A DNA stretch of 64,000 nt from Chitinophagaceae bacterium. Its GTDB lineage: Bacteria > Bacteroidota > Bacteroidia > Chitinophagales > Chitinophagaceae. The notes beneath the pieces are model-generated. The model made no database searches and was not told where the DNA came from. It worked only from the letters and a program-made list of their open reading frames with translations. Both the position numbers and the translations under genes were made by a program. The stretch covers positions 124,001 through 188,000 of the forward strand of contig CANGYR010000001.1 in the NCBI GenBank assembly GCA_947458275.1, read 5' to 3'. Positions 56,724 to 64,000 of this stretch are shown here, one piece after another; positions within the stretch are counted from its first letter, which is position 1; each line of letters starts with the position of its first letter.

Positions 56724-57629
56724 TTATTTTTGATTATTTTTTAAATCAAACTGAATACCCACTTCATGAGCACCGGAACCGCCATTGAAAATGCCTATTG
56801 GCGCATTATAATAGTCATAAGAATATGACGCTCTGATATTATTAAGTATTTTGAATCCTGCTTGAAGACTCCATGATTGTTTTACTCTCCAGTTGATGCT
56901 CCACCATATTTTGTCCTGATAATCAAGTCTTGTACCAAAATCATATTCTGTAGGAGAATTTTCAATCACTCTCACCATAGCATTGGGTATTAAAAAAATG
57001 TCATCACCTGTTTGAATGCGGTAGCTTGCAGTCATGTTGTAATGGCGATAAAGTCTTCCTCTAGTGGCTATATTTGGAACATCCGCCAACTGAAGTTTAG
57101 ATTGTATCAATTGACTAGCCGCGATACCTACACTAAGTTTATCATTGGTCCAGTAAACACCTGCTCCCGCATCAATGGCAAACTTATTGGCTGCACCGGC
57201 AAGGGCAGGGTCTGCACCCAGTGTGGATTGCAATTTAACCTTGTCCAAAGCATATTGAAGACCTCTTAATTCTAACCCAATACCTAAACGACTTTTATTA
57301 TCACGAGAATTGACATGGTAAGAATACCCCAACTGAGCACCTGTACGACTGGTTGGACCTGTCTCATCTCTGTAGACATAAGAAGAAATGCCCGACTGTA
57401 AGCCTTTCAATTGGAAATCTCCGTAAACCATATAGGTTCTTGGGTTTCCGGGAAATGTAGTCCACATATTTCTGTAAGAAACTCCGATACTGCTTTTCTG
57501 AGCGATTCCCGCAGCAGCAGGATTATACATTGGATTGTGTTGCAAGTACTGGCTCATAAAATGCAATTGCTGAGCACCGGCAGTTCCAATAATCATAATC
57601 AAAGACAAGGAGAGTAATAATTTTCTCAT
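56724..57629 (-). CDS. PorP/SprF family T9SS outer-membrane protein
   Basis: 301 residues with a signal peptide (MRKLLLSLSLIMIIGTAGA). QLHFMSQYLQHNPMYNPAAAG is the family start, then a barrel with YHVNSRDNKSRLGIGLELRG and the C-terminal KIWWSINWRVKQSWSLQAGFKILNN and ASYSYDYY. PorP/SprF proteins lie beside type B cargo and are thought to anchor or hold it. Upstream of the cargo gene by 57 bp, same strand, so one operon. Confidence 0.95.
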   Translation of the reverse strand: MRKLLLSLSLIMIIGTAGAQQLHFMSQYLQHNPMYNPAAAGIAQKSSIGVSYRNMWTTFPGNPRTYMVYGDFQLKGLQSGISSYVYRDETGPTSRTGAQLGYSYHVNSRDNKSRLGIGLELRGLQYALDKVKLQSTLGADPALAGAANKFAIDAGAGVYWTNDKLSVGIAASQLIQSKLQLADVPNIATRGRLYRHYNMTASYRIQTGDDIFLIPNAMVRVIENSPTEYDFGTRLDYQDKIWWSINWRVKQSWSLQAGFKILNNIRASYSYDYYNAPIGIFNGGSGAHEVGIQFDLKNNQK

Positions 57630-57823
57630 ATCAATCTGATGTTAAATAGTTTAATTTTAAGTTAAATCGGCACAATATTAGTGAAAAAAATGAGAGACTT
57701 TTTTAATTTTTAGAATTATTTTACGGCAAACACAATAAAAAAGGTAATTATTCGATAGGAAAAATTAACTGTGTTTAATTTTTTTCAATAAAACATAAGA
57801 CAAAATCGTTATTCCGAAAAGTT

Positions 57824-58882
57824 TTAGGAGGAAAAATTTGATCTGATTCTTGCAAATAAATTAATTTCATCATTATCAACCTGATTGCTTTGAATCAATC
57901 GATGGCCGTTCAGAACTGGAGCAGCCACTCCCCGATTAATCCTGATAGATTGGTTGATAATCACTCTCGCTTCATCCCAACAATCTGCATCAATAAAAGA
58001 CTGCAAGAGCTTACTGCCTCCTTCAATTATCAATGTTATAAGTTGCTCATGGTATAACAATTCCATCACCGATGGTATGAGTTCAGATTTGTTCTCAATG
58101 CTGAAATAATGAATGTTATTTATTTTCTCTTCTCTTATTTTATTGATGACAATAGTGGGCACACTGCCATCCAGCAATTTGCTTTCAGCGGGAAGACGGA
58201 GATCCCAGTCTATCGCTACCCTAACCGGATTATTCCCGGGCCATAGTCTGGTTGTAAGTGCCGGATTGTCGGACAAGGCTGTATTGGTCCCCACCATAAT
58301 GGCCGATTCTTCGCTTCTCCATTTGTGCACAAGCCGGTCAGTCATTTCATTACTTATTTTCAATGGTTTTCCTCCTTCCAATCCAATATACCCATCTACG
58401 GTCTGTGCCCATTTTAAAATCACATATGGCCGACGTTCATTATGAAAGGTTAAAAATCTTCTGTTTAAATAAGCTGCTTCTTTTTTCAGCACATCTTCAA
58501 TGACTTCCACCCCCGCATCTTTTAATCTTTGAATACCCGCACCATTTACTTTAGAAAACGAATCTCTGCAACCTGATACCACATGAGGTATCCTGTGTTG
58601 AAGTATCAATTCAGTACATGGTGGCGTTTTGCCATGATGATTGCATGGTTCCAGTGATACATAGAGTGTACTTTTTTCAATCAGACCGATATCTTCCGGC
58701 TTAACACTTTTGATGCAGTTCACTTCGGCATGAGCTTGCCCGTATTGCATATGATATCCTTCGCCAATGATTCGGTCTTCATAAACAAGCACAGCACCCA
58801 CCATAGGATTAGGCGCTACGCTTCCCATCCCCATTTCGGCGAGTTGCAAACATCTTCTCATATACTGTTCATGCCTCATCAT
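57824..58882 (-). CDS. ribD: Bifunctional riboflavin biosynthesis deaminase/reductase RibD
   Basis: 352 residues. Deaminase half holds the zinc site His51, Cys80 and Cys89 with catalytic Glu53 (HAEVNC; LEPCNHHGKTPPC). The reductase half begins near 150 (YVILKWAQTVDGYIGLEGG) and includes MVGTNTALSDNPALTTR. Second and third steps of riboflavin synthesis, which feeds FMN/FAD and, through lumazine, antenna pigment for the photolyases of this window. Divergent from prmC, 61 bp apart. Confidence 0.96.
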   Translation of the reverse strand: MMRHEQYMRRCLQLAEMGMGSVAPNPMVGAVLVYEDRIIGEGYHMQYGQAHAEVNCIKSVKPEDIGLIEKSTLYVSLEPCNHHGKTPPCTELILQHRIPHVVSGCRDSFSKVNGAGIQRLKDAGVEVIEDVLKKEAAYLNRRFLTFHNERRPYVILKWAQTVDGYIGLEGGKPLKISNEMTDRLVHKWRSEESAIMVGTNTALSDNPALTTRLWPGNNPVRVAIDWDLRLPAESKLLDGSVPTIVINKIREEKINNIHYFSIENKSELIPSVMELLYHEQLITLIIEGGSKLLQSFIDADCWDEARVIINQSIRINRGVAAPVLNGHRLIQSNQVDNDEINLFARIRSNFSS

Positions 58883-58943
58883 TGCTTAAAATTCCTTCCC
58901 ACAAATTTACAGTTATGAACTGATTATGCTCGAAAAATAAACT

Positions 58944-59810
58944 ATGTTTGCTTCAATGGTATTAAAGGATTTACACAGAAAGTATTTGAATGAACTGGGA
59001 GAAATTTACCCAAAGGGAGAATCGGAAAACATCACCCGCATCATTTTCGAAGAAATGGCGGATGTCAGTCGCTCTGATTTAATTAAATCCCCATCCCGCA
59101 TCTTACCTGAGCGCACATTGAATTTACTTACAGAATGTCTTGAGCGATTGATGAAACATGAGCCCGTTCAGTACATCACGGGAAATACGTGGTTTTACAA
59201 AATGAAATTTAAAGTATCTCCGGCTGTTTTGATTCCTCGCCCTGAGACCGAAGAGCTGGTGCACGAAGCGATAGCTTTTCTTAAAGAAAAAAACAATCCA
59301 ACCGTTCTTGACATTGGCACGGGCAGTGGCTGTATCCCCGTTGCTGTAAAAAAAAATGCACCACAAGCAATTGTAACGTCTATTGATGTAAGTGCTGATG
59401 CACTGAAAATTGCAAACGAAAACGCAAAATCAAACGAAGTCTCTGTTGATTTTAAACAGATCGATTTTTTACATGAAGAAAACTGGAATACACTTGCTCA
59501 ATTTGACGCCATCATCAGTAACCCTCCATACATACCGCAGGCAGAACAAACAACTATGGATAAAAATGTAGTTGATTTCGAACCCAACATTGCATTGTTT
59601 GTAGAAGACCACAATCCTTTAATTTTTTATAAAAAAATTGCAGCATTTGCAAAATTGCATTTAAAAAAAGAAGGAAGGATATTTATGGAAACGCATGAGA
59701 ACCTCGCTCATGAAGTGTGCGATTTTTTTCAGAGAGAAGGATATGATGCTGTGATAAAAAAAGATCTCTGCGAAAAGAACAGAATGGTAATCGCTAATCT
59801 GTCCCGGTAA
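58944..59810 (+). CDS. prmC: Release-factor glutamine methyltransferase PrmC
   Basis: 288 residues. SAM motif DIGTGSGCIPV at 123-133, catalytic NPPYIPQAE at 193-201, and the N-terminal helical domain with HEPVQYITGNTWFY (71-85) for release-factor binding. Methylates the GGQ glutamine of RF1/RF2. Its 3' end overlaps the end of exbD, convergent, by 17 bp. Confidence 0.96.
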   Translation: MFASMVLKDLHRKYLNELGEIYPKGESENITRIIFEEMADVSRSDLIKSPSRILPERTLNLLTECLERLMKHEPVQYITGNTWFYKMKFKVSPAVLIPRPETEELVHEAIAFLKEKNNPTVLDIGTGSGCIPVAVKKNAPQAIVTSIDVSADALKIANENAKSNEVSVDFKQIDFLHEENWNTLAQFDAIISNPPYIPQAEQTTMDKNVVDFEPNIALFVEDHNPLIFYKKIAAFAKLHLKKEGRIFMETHENLAHEVCDFFQREGYDAVIKKDLCEKNRMVIANLSR

Positions 59811-60201
59811 CCGTAGCAGAAGTAGTAGCGCCGAGCTTTCTGGCCACTTTCATCACTTTCACAATTTCTCCCCAGCTGGCAATAGAATCAGCATTAATTA
59901 CAACGGCAGGTTTGATGCTGTCTCCTTCAATAATATATTTTCTGAGTGCAGATTCAAGAGAATCAGGTACTATTTTTTTCGAACCCACGTAAATGTTTTT
60001 ATCCTTGTCAACACTTACCACCACACTTTGTTTTTGTTTGGTATCGCTTTTGGATTTGGGCACACTCATCTTAATCACATTGGGATTAGCCAACGTAGAA
60101 ATCATCAAAAAAAACATCAGCAGTATGAATAGAATATCATTCAGTGGACCGGTATCCACTTCAGAATGATTATCTCTCCATTTAGTCTTTCTTAAACTCA
60201 T
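59794..60201 (-). CDS. exbD: ExbD/TolR biopolymer transport protein
   Basis: 135 residues, one membrane helix near 24-42 (DILFILLMFFLMISTLANP), with the conserved aspartate (Asp22) of the helix start needed for proton flow, and a periplasmic domain (VVVSVDKDKNIYVGSKK). Partner of ExbB/TolQ; together they energise TonB or Tol. Begins 9 bp after the ExbB gene. Ends overlap prmC convergently. Confidence 0.9.
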   Translation of the reverse strand: MSLRKTKWRDNHSEVDTGPLNDILFILLMFFLMISTLANPNVIKMSVPKSKSDTKQKQSVVVSVDKDKNIYVGSKKIVPDSLESALRKYIIEGDSIKPAVVINADSIASWGEIVKVMKVARKLGATTSATVTGTD

Positions 60202-60210
60202 GCTAATTAA

Positions 60211-60888
60211 TTATTTAGTGGGTTCCTGTAAAATATCAATGAACTCACTGCTGGCAGCTTCCATTTTATTGCCAAGCCTGTTGATTTGTGTATCGAGATA
60301 ACTATGACCGAGAAAAGCCAGCATACCTATGATTAAACCTGTTGCAGAAGTGATGAGCTTAATATACATAGCATCTGCTATCTGGCTGATAGAAGGGTTG
60401 CTGATGGTGGCAAATTCTTTCAATAGAATTACCAGACCGATTATGGTACCAACAAATCCAAATAAAGGCGCAATGCGTGAAATCACAGAAATGGTGCTTA
60501 GATTTTTTTCCAGTTTGTAAATCTCCAGCTTGCCTGCATTCTCCATACTTTTTTCTATAGAGTCGATTGGCTTCCCAATTCTCTGAATTCCTTTGTCGAT
60601 GATTCTTGCTATGGGGTTGTCGGTATTTTTTGCCAGACTCCTTGCTGCGGTTACGTTGCCGTTCACAATATGATCACGAATGATATTCATGAAATTGTCG
60701 TCTGACTTAGAGGCCTTGCTGATTACCAGCCATCTTTCAATACAAAAGAAAACAACCAAGGCAAACAAAATAAACAAGGGAATCATAATTGGTCCGCCCT
60801 TGCTGAGCAGGCTCCAGACAGATTCAACTTTGGCGCCTTCAACAGGGCCTACAGCAGTAGTATCGATTTGCAAAAGAATATTGAACAT
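60211..60888 (-). CDS. exbB: MotA/TolQ/ExbB proton channel family protein
   Basis: 225 residues. TM1 near 33-50 (MIPLFILFALVVFFCIERW), TM2 (RIAPLFGFVGTIIGLVILL, about 132-150) and TM3 (ITSATGLIIGMLAFLGHSYL, about 175-195), with the ExbB/TolQ fingerprint GTIIGLV. First gene of the pair with exbD. Confidence 0.93.
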   Translation of the reverse strand: MFNILLQIDTTAVGPVEGAKVESVWSLLSKGGPIMIPLFILFALVVFFCIERWLVISKASKSDDNFMNIIRDHIVNGNVTAARSLAKNTDNPIARIIDKGIQRIGKPIDSIEKSMENAGKLEIYKLEKNLSTISVISRIAPLFGFVGTIIGLVILLKEFATISNPSISQIADAMYIKLITSATGLIIGMLAFLGHSYLDTQINRLGNKMEAASSEFIDILQEPTK

Positions 60889-60981
60889 AGTGTCAGGTTA
60901 TTTCAAAAAATAAAAGTTACACAAATTTAAAGTAAAGATTAGTTTACTTGGCACACAAAAAAACGTTAATGTTGTTTGAAT

Positions 60982-61902
60982 TTATTTCTCCATCTGTTGC
61001 ATAGCCATAATCTGGCGCATCGTTTTCTCCATGCCTTCGCTGCTGCCATCTAAAAATATCACATTTCCTTTTCCATATTCCGCGAAGTTTTTAATGGCTT
61101 CTGTCCACATACTAAATAATATCACGTTGGTATCCAAATTCGCTTGTTTCATCTGCTCTGCCGCCTGACTCATGCCCTTTGCCACCTCCTCTCTGAAAAG
61201 AGCAACGCCTTGTCCACGGAGCTGAGCTGCTTCTCTTTCCGCCTCTGCCGCTATTTTGATAGAGTTTCCTTCTGCTTCTGCAGCTTTTGTCTTGGTGATT
61301 AATAATGCCTGTCCTTCATTTTCGGCAGCGGCTTTAAGGTTATTGCTTGCCACCACCTTACTCATGCTTTCCATAATGGCCTGATCAAAAGTGATGTCAT
61401 TGATTTGTAGATCCTGCAAATGATAGCCCCATTCCTCCAAAGAAGCATCTACATGCTCTTTTACAAACTCTACAATATCTCTGCGCAAACCTAAAATTTC
61501 CGATTGTTTTTTTGTAGCCACAAACGCACGAATATTTCCTTCAATGGTTCTCACCAGCGCCTGCATCAAATCTTTGTCGCTGATGAATTTAAACGCAACT
61601 TTCTGAATGGTATCTTCCTGTTCGTTTTGTACAGAATACAAAAGCATAGATTTAAAATAAACATTCGCCTGATCAACAGTCACCGCCTGAAACTCCAGTT
61701 CCACCGAACGATTTTGAATGCTTATTCTTTTATAAATCTGCTCTATCAAAGGAATCTTGAAACGCAGCCCCGCTCTTCTGATACCGGCATATTTACCAAA
61801 TCGGGTAATGACAGCAATAGTGCCTTGGTTTACGGTAAACAATCCGCCGAAAAATACGATGGAGACAGGAATCAGCCACCAGTATTGTGATAACATGCTC
61901 AT
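60982..61902 (-). CDS. SPFH-domain membrane protein (stomatin/prohibitin-like)
   Basis: 306 residues. N-terminal membrane segment (YWWLIPVSIVFFGGLFTVNQG, about 7-27), then the SPFH/band-7 domain (GTIAVITRFGKYAGIRRAGLRFKIP; VDASLEEWGYHLQDLQINDI) and a coiled-coil rich in AEAE (about 205-255). Such proteins organise membrane microdomains and bind proteases. 7 to 10-bp repeats fill the spacer to pepT; the gene lies 93 bp upstream of exbB, possibly in one transcript. Confidence 0.88.
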   Translation of the reverse strand: MSMLSQYWWLIPVSIVFFGGLFTVNQGTIAVITRFGKYAGIRRAGLRFKIPLIEQIYKRISIQNRSVELEFQAVTVDQANVYFKSMLLYSVQNEQEDTIQKVAFKFISDKDLMQALVRTIEGNIRAFVATKKQSEILGLRRDIVEFVKEHVDASLEEWGYHLQDLQINDITFDQAIMESMSKVVASNNLKAAAENEGQALLITKTKAAEAEGNSIKIAAEAEREAAQLRGQGVALFREEVAKGMSQAAEQMKQANLDTNVILFSMWTEAIKNFAEYGKGNVIFLDGSSEGMEKTMRQIMAMQQMEK

Positions 61903-61920
61903 AATTGATTGATTTTATTG

Positions 61921-62074
61921 TTGAGTTGAAAATTGTTGAAGATGGTTGAATGTTGTTGAATATTGTTGAAGATGGTTGAAGATGGTTGAAGATGGTTGAA
62001 TATTGTTGAAACGGACTCCTTGATTAAAATTGGAATCTCTTCAACCTCTTGAACATTTTCAACCTATTGAACCA
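61921..62074. repeat. Paired intercistronic repeat with 10-bp period (pepT/SPFH)
   Basis: Eight units NNNNGTTGAA with exact 10-bp spacing (GATGGTTGAA, TATTGTTGAA) at about 61931-62010; a second arm TTCAACCTCTTGAACATTTTC follows at 62040-62074. On the minus-strand mRNA the G-bearing GGTTCAATAGGTTGAA arm comes first, the TTCAACC array second, as in other loci. Confidence 0.85.
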
Positions 62075-62084
62075 ATTCTAAAGA

Positions 62085-63335
62085 TTACATTTTCTCCTCC
62101 CAAATTCCACATAAATGTACGATAGTCTCGGTCGCCTTCACCATATCTTTCACACCTATCCATTCCAGCTTGCTGTGAATATTCTGCATGCCGGTAAAAA
62201 TATTCGGGCAAGGCAATCCCATATAACTCAGTTTACTGCCGTCGGTACCACCACGGATGCTTTCTTTGTTCAATGCTAAACCGCTGCGTTCAATAGCCAT
62301 AGCGGCATACTCCGCCACTTGAGGATGCAAGTCCAAAATTTCTTTCATGTTTCTGTACTGTTCAGAAGCTTCATATACCATAGTCGCACCATTGTATTTT
62401 GACACAACTGATTCAGCAAGTTTTTTTAATCTTTCATGATGCAGTTGTAACCCCTCACGGGTAAAGTCTCTTACAATGAATCTCACAGTAGCTTTTTCAG
62501 CGATGCCGTTTACTGCAACAGGATGAACAAAACCCTGCTTGCCTTCCGTTGTTTCCGGACTCCATTCATTTTTAGGAAGCTGATCTATAATTTCACCGGC
62601 AATTTTGATGGCATTCACCAGCATACCTATTGCATAACCGGGGTGTGCAATCACACCATGAATGGTGATTGAAGCGCCATCAGCACTGAATGTTTCATCT
62701 TCCAGACTTCCTGCTTCACCGCCATCCAACGTATAACCAAATTGAGCACCAACTTTTTGCATATCAATTTTTGCAGTGCCCTTGCCAACTTCTTCATCAG
62801 GAGTAAATACTATTTTAATGTCGCCGTGCTTCACTGATGGATTTTCAATCAGATATTTTGCCGCCTGCATTATCACAGCCACTCCGCTTTTATCATCAGC
62901 GCCGAGCAGCGTCTTACCGCTTGCAGTAATTATATCAGAACCAATTTGTGTTTTTAAATAGGGCGAGTCGCTCACACGCAATACCTGCGTGTTATCATCA
63001 GGTAAAACAATATCAGAGCCATCGTAATTCCTGTGAATGATTGGTCTGACATCCGTGCCACTGCAATCGGGCGCTGTATCTACATGCGAACAAAAACAGA
63101 TAGCGGGAATAGTTTGCTTGGAGGAATTAGACGGGATAGTTGCATACACATAACCAAACTCATCTGTCTGCGCATCTTTTATTCCCATCTGCAGCAATTC
63201 CTGTTGAAGCAATCTGCTGAGGTCTTTCTGCTTTTCAGTAGTAGGATGAGATTCACTTTCAGGATCGCTTTGGGTATCAATCATTACATAACGTACAAAA
63301 CGATTGATTAAATCCTCCTTGTCTATGTTGATCAT
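62085..63335 (-). CDS. pepT: Peptidase T (tripeptide aminopeptidase)
   Basis: 416 residues of the M20B family. Metal ligands: His in CFCSHVDTAPDCSG (about 82), Asp in LLGADDKSG (about 144), Glu in FTPDEEVGKGTAKID (catalytic and ligand pair, about 178), Asp/His farther down (ESIRGGTDGSKLS; QNIHSKLEWI). Cuts N-terminal residue from tripeptides in the cytoplasm. Confidence 0.97.
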   Translation of the reverse strand: MINIDKEDLINRFVRYVMIDTQSDPESESHPTTEKQKDLSRLLQQELLQMGIKDAQTDEFGYVYATIPSNSSKQTIPAICFCSHVDTAPDCSGTDVRPIIHRNYDGSDIVLPDDNTQVLRVSDSPYLKTQIGSDIITASGKTLLGADDKSGVAVIMQAAKYLIENPSVKHGDIKIVFTPDEEVGKGTAKIDMQKVGAQFGYTLDGGEAGSLEDETFSADGASITIHGVIAHPGYAIGMLVNAIKIAGEIIDQLPKNEWSPETTEGKQGFVHPVAVNGIAEKATVRFIVRDFTREGLQLHHERLKKLAESVVSKYNGATMVYEASEQYRNMKEILDLHPQVAEYAAMAIERSGLALNKESIRGGTDGSKLSYMGLPCPNIFTGMQNIHSKLEWIGVKDMVKATETIVHLCGIWEEKM

Positions 63336-63357
63336 TTCTTCAAAAACTTAGTTCATA

Positions 63358-63786
63358 TTATACAATCTCCACCAGCTCAATATCAAAAATCAATTCTTTA
63401 CCGGCGAGAAAATGATTGGCATCCAACACAATCACTTCTTCCTGCACCTCCACAACTACTACAGGAATAGGCTGTCCCGCTTGGTTGCTTAAAGTGAGTT
63501 GCATGCCTGCTTCAAGCTTCATATCAGCAGGGACATTTTCTTTAGGGAATTGGATGATGGCTTCTTCCGTTCTTTCTCCGTAGGCATCAGCCGCGGGTAT
63601 GTTAATTGATTTTTTCTCACCTAAAGTCATGCCCGGCATAGCTGCATCAAATCCTTTAATCATCTGACCGGCACCAACTGTAAATTCCAATGGCTCTCTG
63701 CCTGCGGAAGAATCAAATTGTTCACCTGAAGTCAATTTTCCTGTGTAATGAACTTTTACCACATCGCCAGCTTTTACTTGTTGCAT
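63358..63786 (-). CDS. FKBP-type peptidyl-prolyl isomerase, SlyD-like
   Basis: 142 residues. FKBP half: VKVHYTGKLTSGEQFDSSAGR near 9-29 and GMTLGEKKSINIPAADAYGER; an insert-in-flap segment (about 72-122) and return strand VLDANHFLAGKELIFDIELVEI. Lacks the His-rich metal tail of E. coli SlyD. Assists folding in the cytoplasm. 22 bp upstream of pepT, likely co-transcribed. Confidence 0.93.
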   Translation of the reverse strand: MQQVKAGDVVKVHYTGKLTSGEQFDSSAGREPLEFTVGAGQMIKGFDAAMPGMTLGEKKSINIPAADAYGERTEEAIIQFPKENVPADMKLEAGMQLTLSNQAGQPIPVVVVEVQEEVIVLDANHFLAGKELIFDIELVEIV

Positions 63787-63966
63787 ATTTTTTTATTTAA
63801 TTGTGTTGAAATCTTCCGGGCAACTTACCCTTCAGTATTGTGTAGCATTCCGATACTTTTCTCTGAGTTTTGTGGGAAAAATGAACAAAATGGTTGACAA
63901 TATGCAGCAAATTAAAAATAAATTTTTGAACCGCCCGAATTAAAAAACTTTGCTCAACTTTGACAG

Positions 63967-64000
63967 ATGAAAATCCTTCGATTTCTGACTGTTGCCATCC
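63967..64000 (+). CDS. Start of a gene cut by the window end
   Basis: ATG at 63967 opens MKILRFLTVAI, a basic then hydrophobic start like a signal peptide. Only 11 codons are visible. The upstream region is AT-rich with AACTTTG just before the ATG, consistent with a leader; no more can be said. Confidence 0.4.
   Translation, partial: MKILRFLTVAI

Noticed and set aside
1-64000. tRNA, rRNA or tmRNA genes
   Set aside because: I looked for conserved tRNA arms and CCA-like ends in the spacers by eye and found none; a covariance search could still find one.

Overview
The window comes from an AT-rich member of the phylum Bacteroidota, most likely the Chitinophagia/Chitinophagaceae side. Pointers are a type IX secretion (T9SS) type B cargo next to a PorP/SprF protein, promoters of the Bacteroidota form TTTG-N19-TAnnTTTG (clearest for secA), leaders without Shine-Dalgarno motifs, and proteins typical of the group (long SecA, ElaA, RarA, split transhydrogenase, long DeoC). 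No rRNA, tRNA or CRISPR was seen.

Layout. 1-4.3 kb (minus): a compact photoreactivation operon of flavin reductase, a photolyase/cryptochrome carrying a one-base frameshift, a 50-residue DUF2256 protein, an iron-sulfur photolyase and a DASH-type cryptochrome cut by the window edge. 4.3-6 kb: a small accessory patch with the C-terminal remnant of an ATPase, a 14-bp inverted repeat and a RhuM-Fic fusion. 6-14 kb (minus): mnmE, a beta-CASP nuclease, an M20 amidohydrolase, a SPOR protein and secA. 14.2-22.6 kb (plus): atpG, scpB, lysA, maeB, mlaE-mlaF, sucD. 22.8-29.3 kb: a 2034-residue alpha-2-macroglobulin and a small membrane protein. 29.5-46 kb (plus): aspS, rarA, elaA, thyA, a four-helix-bundle gene, folA, a methyltransferase, pntAA-pntAB-pntB, a NOL1/NOP2/Sun methyltransferase, a LysM/double-psi-barrel lipid-envelope type protein, mnmA, a lipoprotein, a GNAT enzyme and icd. 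46-58.9 kb (minus): LemA/TPM module, a deoxynucleoside catabolic operon (phosphorylase, deoC, a second four-helix-bundle gene, ALDH, ALDH pseudoenzyme), the T9SS pair, ribD. 58.9-64 kb: prmC (plus), exbB-exbD, SPFH protein, pepT, FKBP, and the first codons of another gene.

The most unusual signal lies between the genes. Many co-directional spacers carry short degenerate tandem repeats (period 7-10 bp) in a fixed order relative to transcription: a G-bearing, C-poor tract just after the upstream stop codon, then a C-bearing, G-poor tract just before the next start, often complementary to the first. The polarity follows the genes, not the chromosome strand. In two places (thyA/folA and deoC/ALDH) the two arms are a perfect 26-bp inverted pair and enclose a co-oriented gene of the four-helix-bundle family, the family first known from intervening sequences of 23S rRNA. 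These look like IVS-like cassettes sitting in mRNA spacers, which I consider the best candidate for an undescribed system here.

Functional links: light-driven DNA repair (photolyase operon), pyrimidine and folate metabolism (thyA, folA), deoxyribose salvage (phosphorylase, DeoC, ALDH), NADPH supply (pnt, icd, maeB), tRNA modification (mnmE, mnmA), and envelope functions (secA, mlaEF, alpha-2-macroglobulin, T9SS, exbBD).
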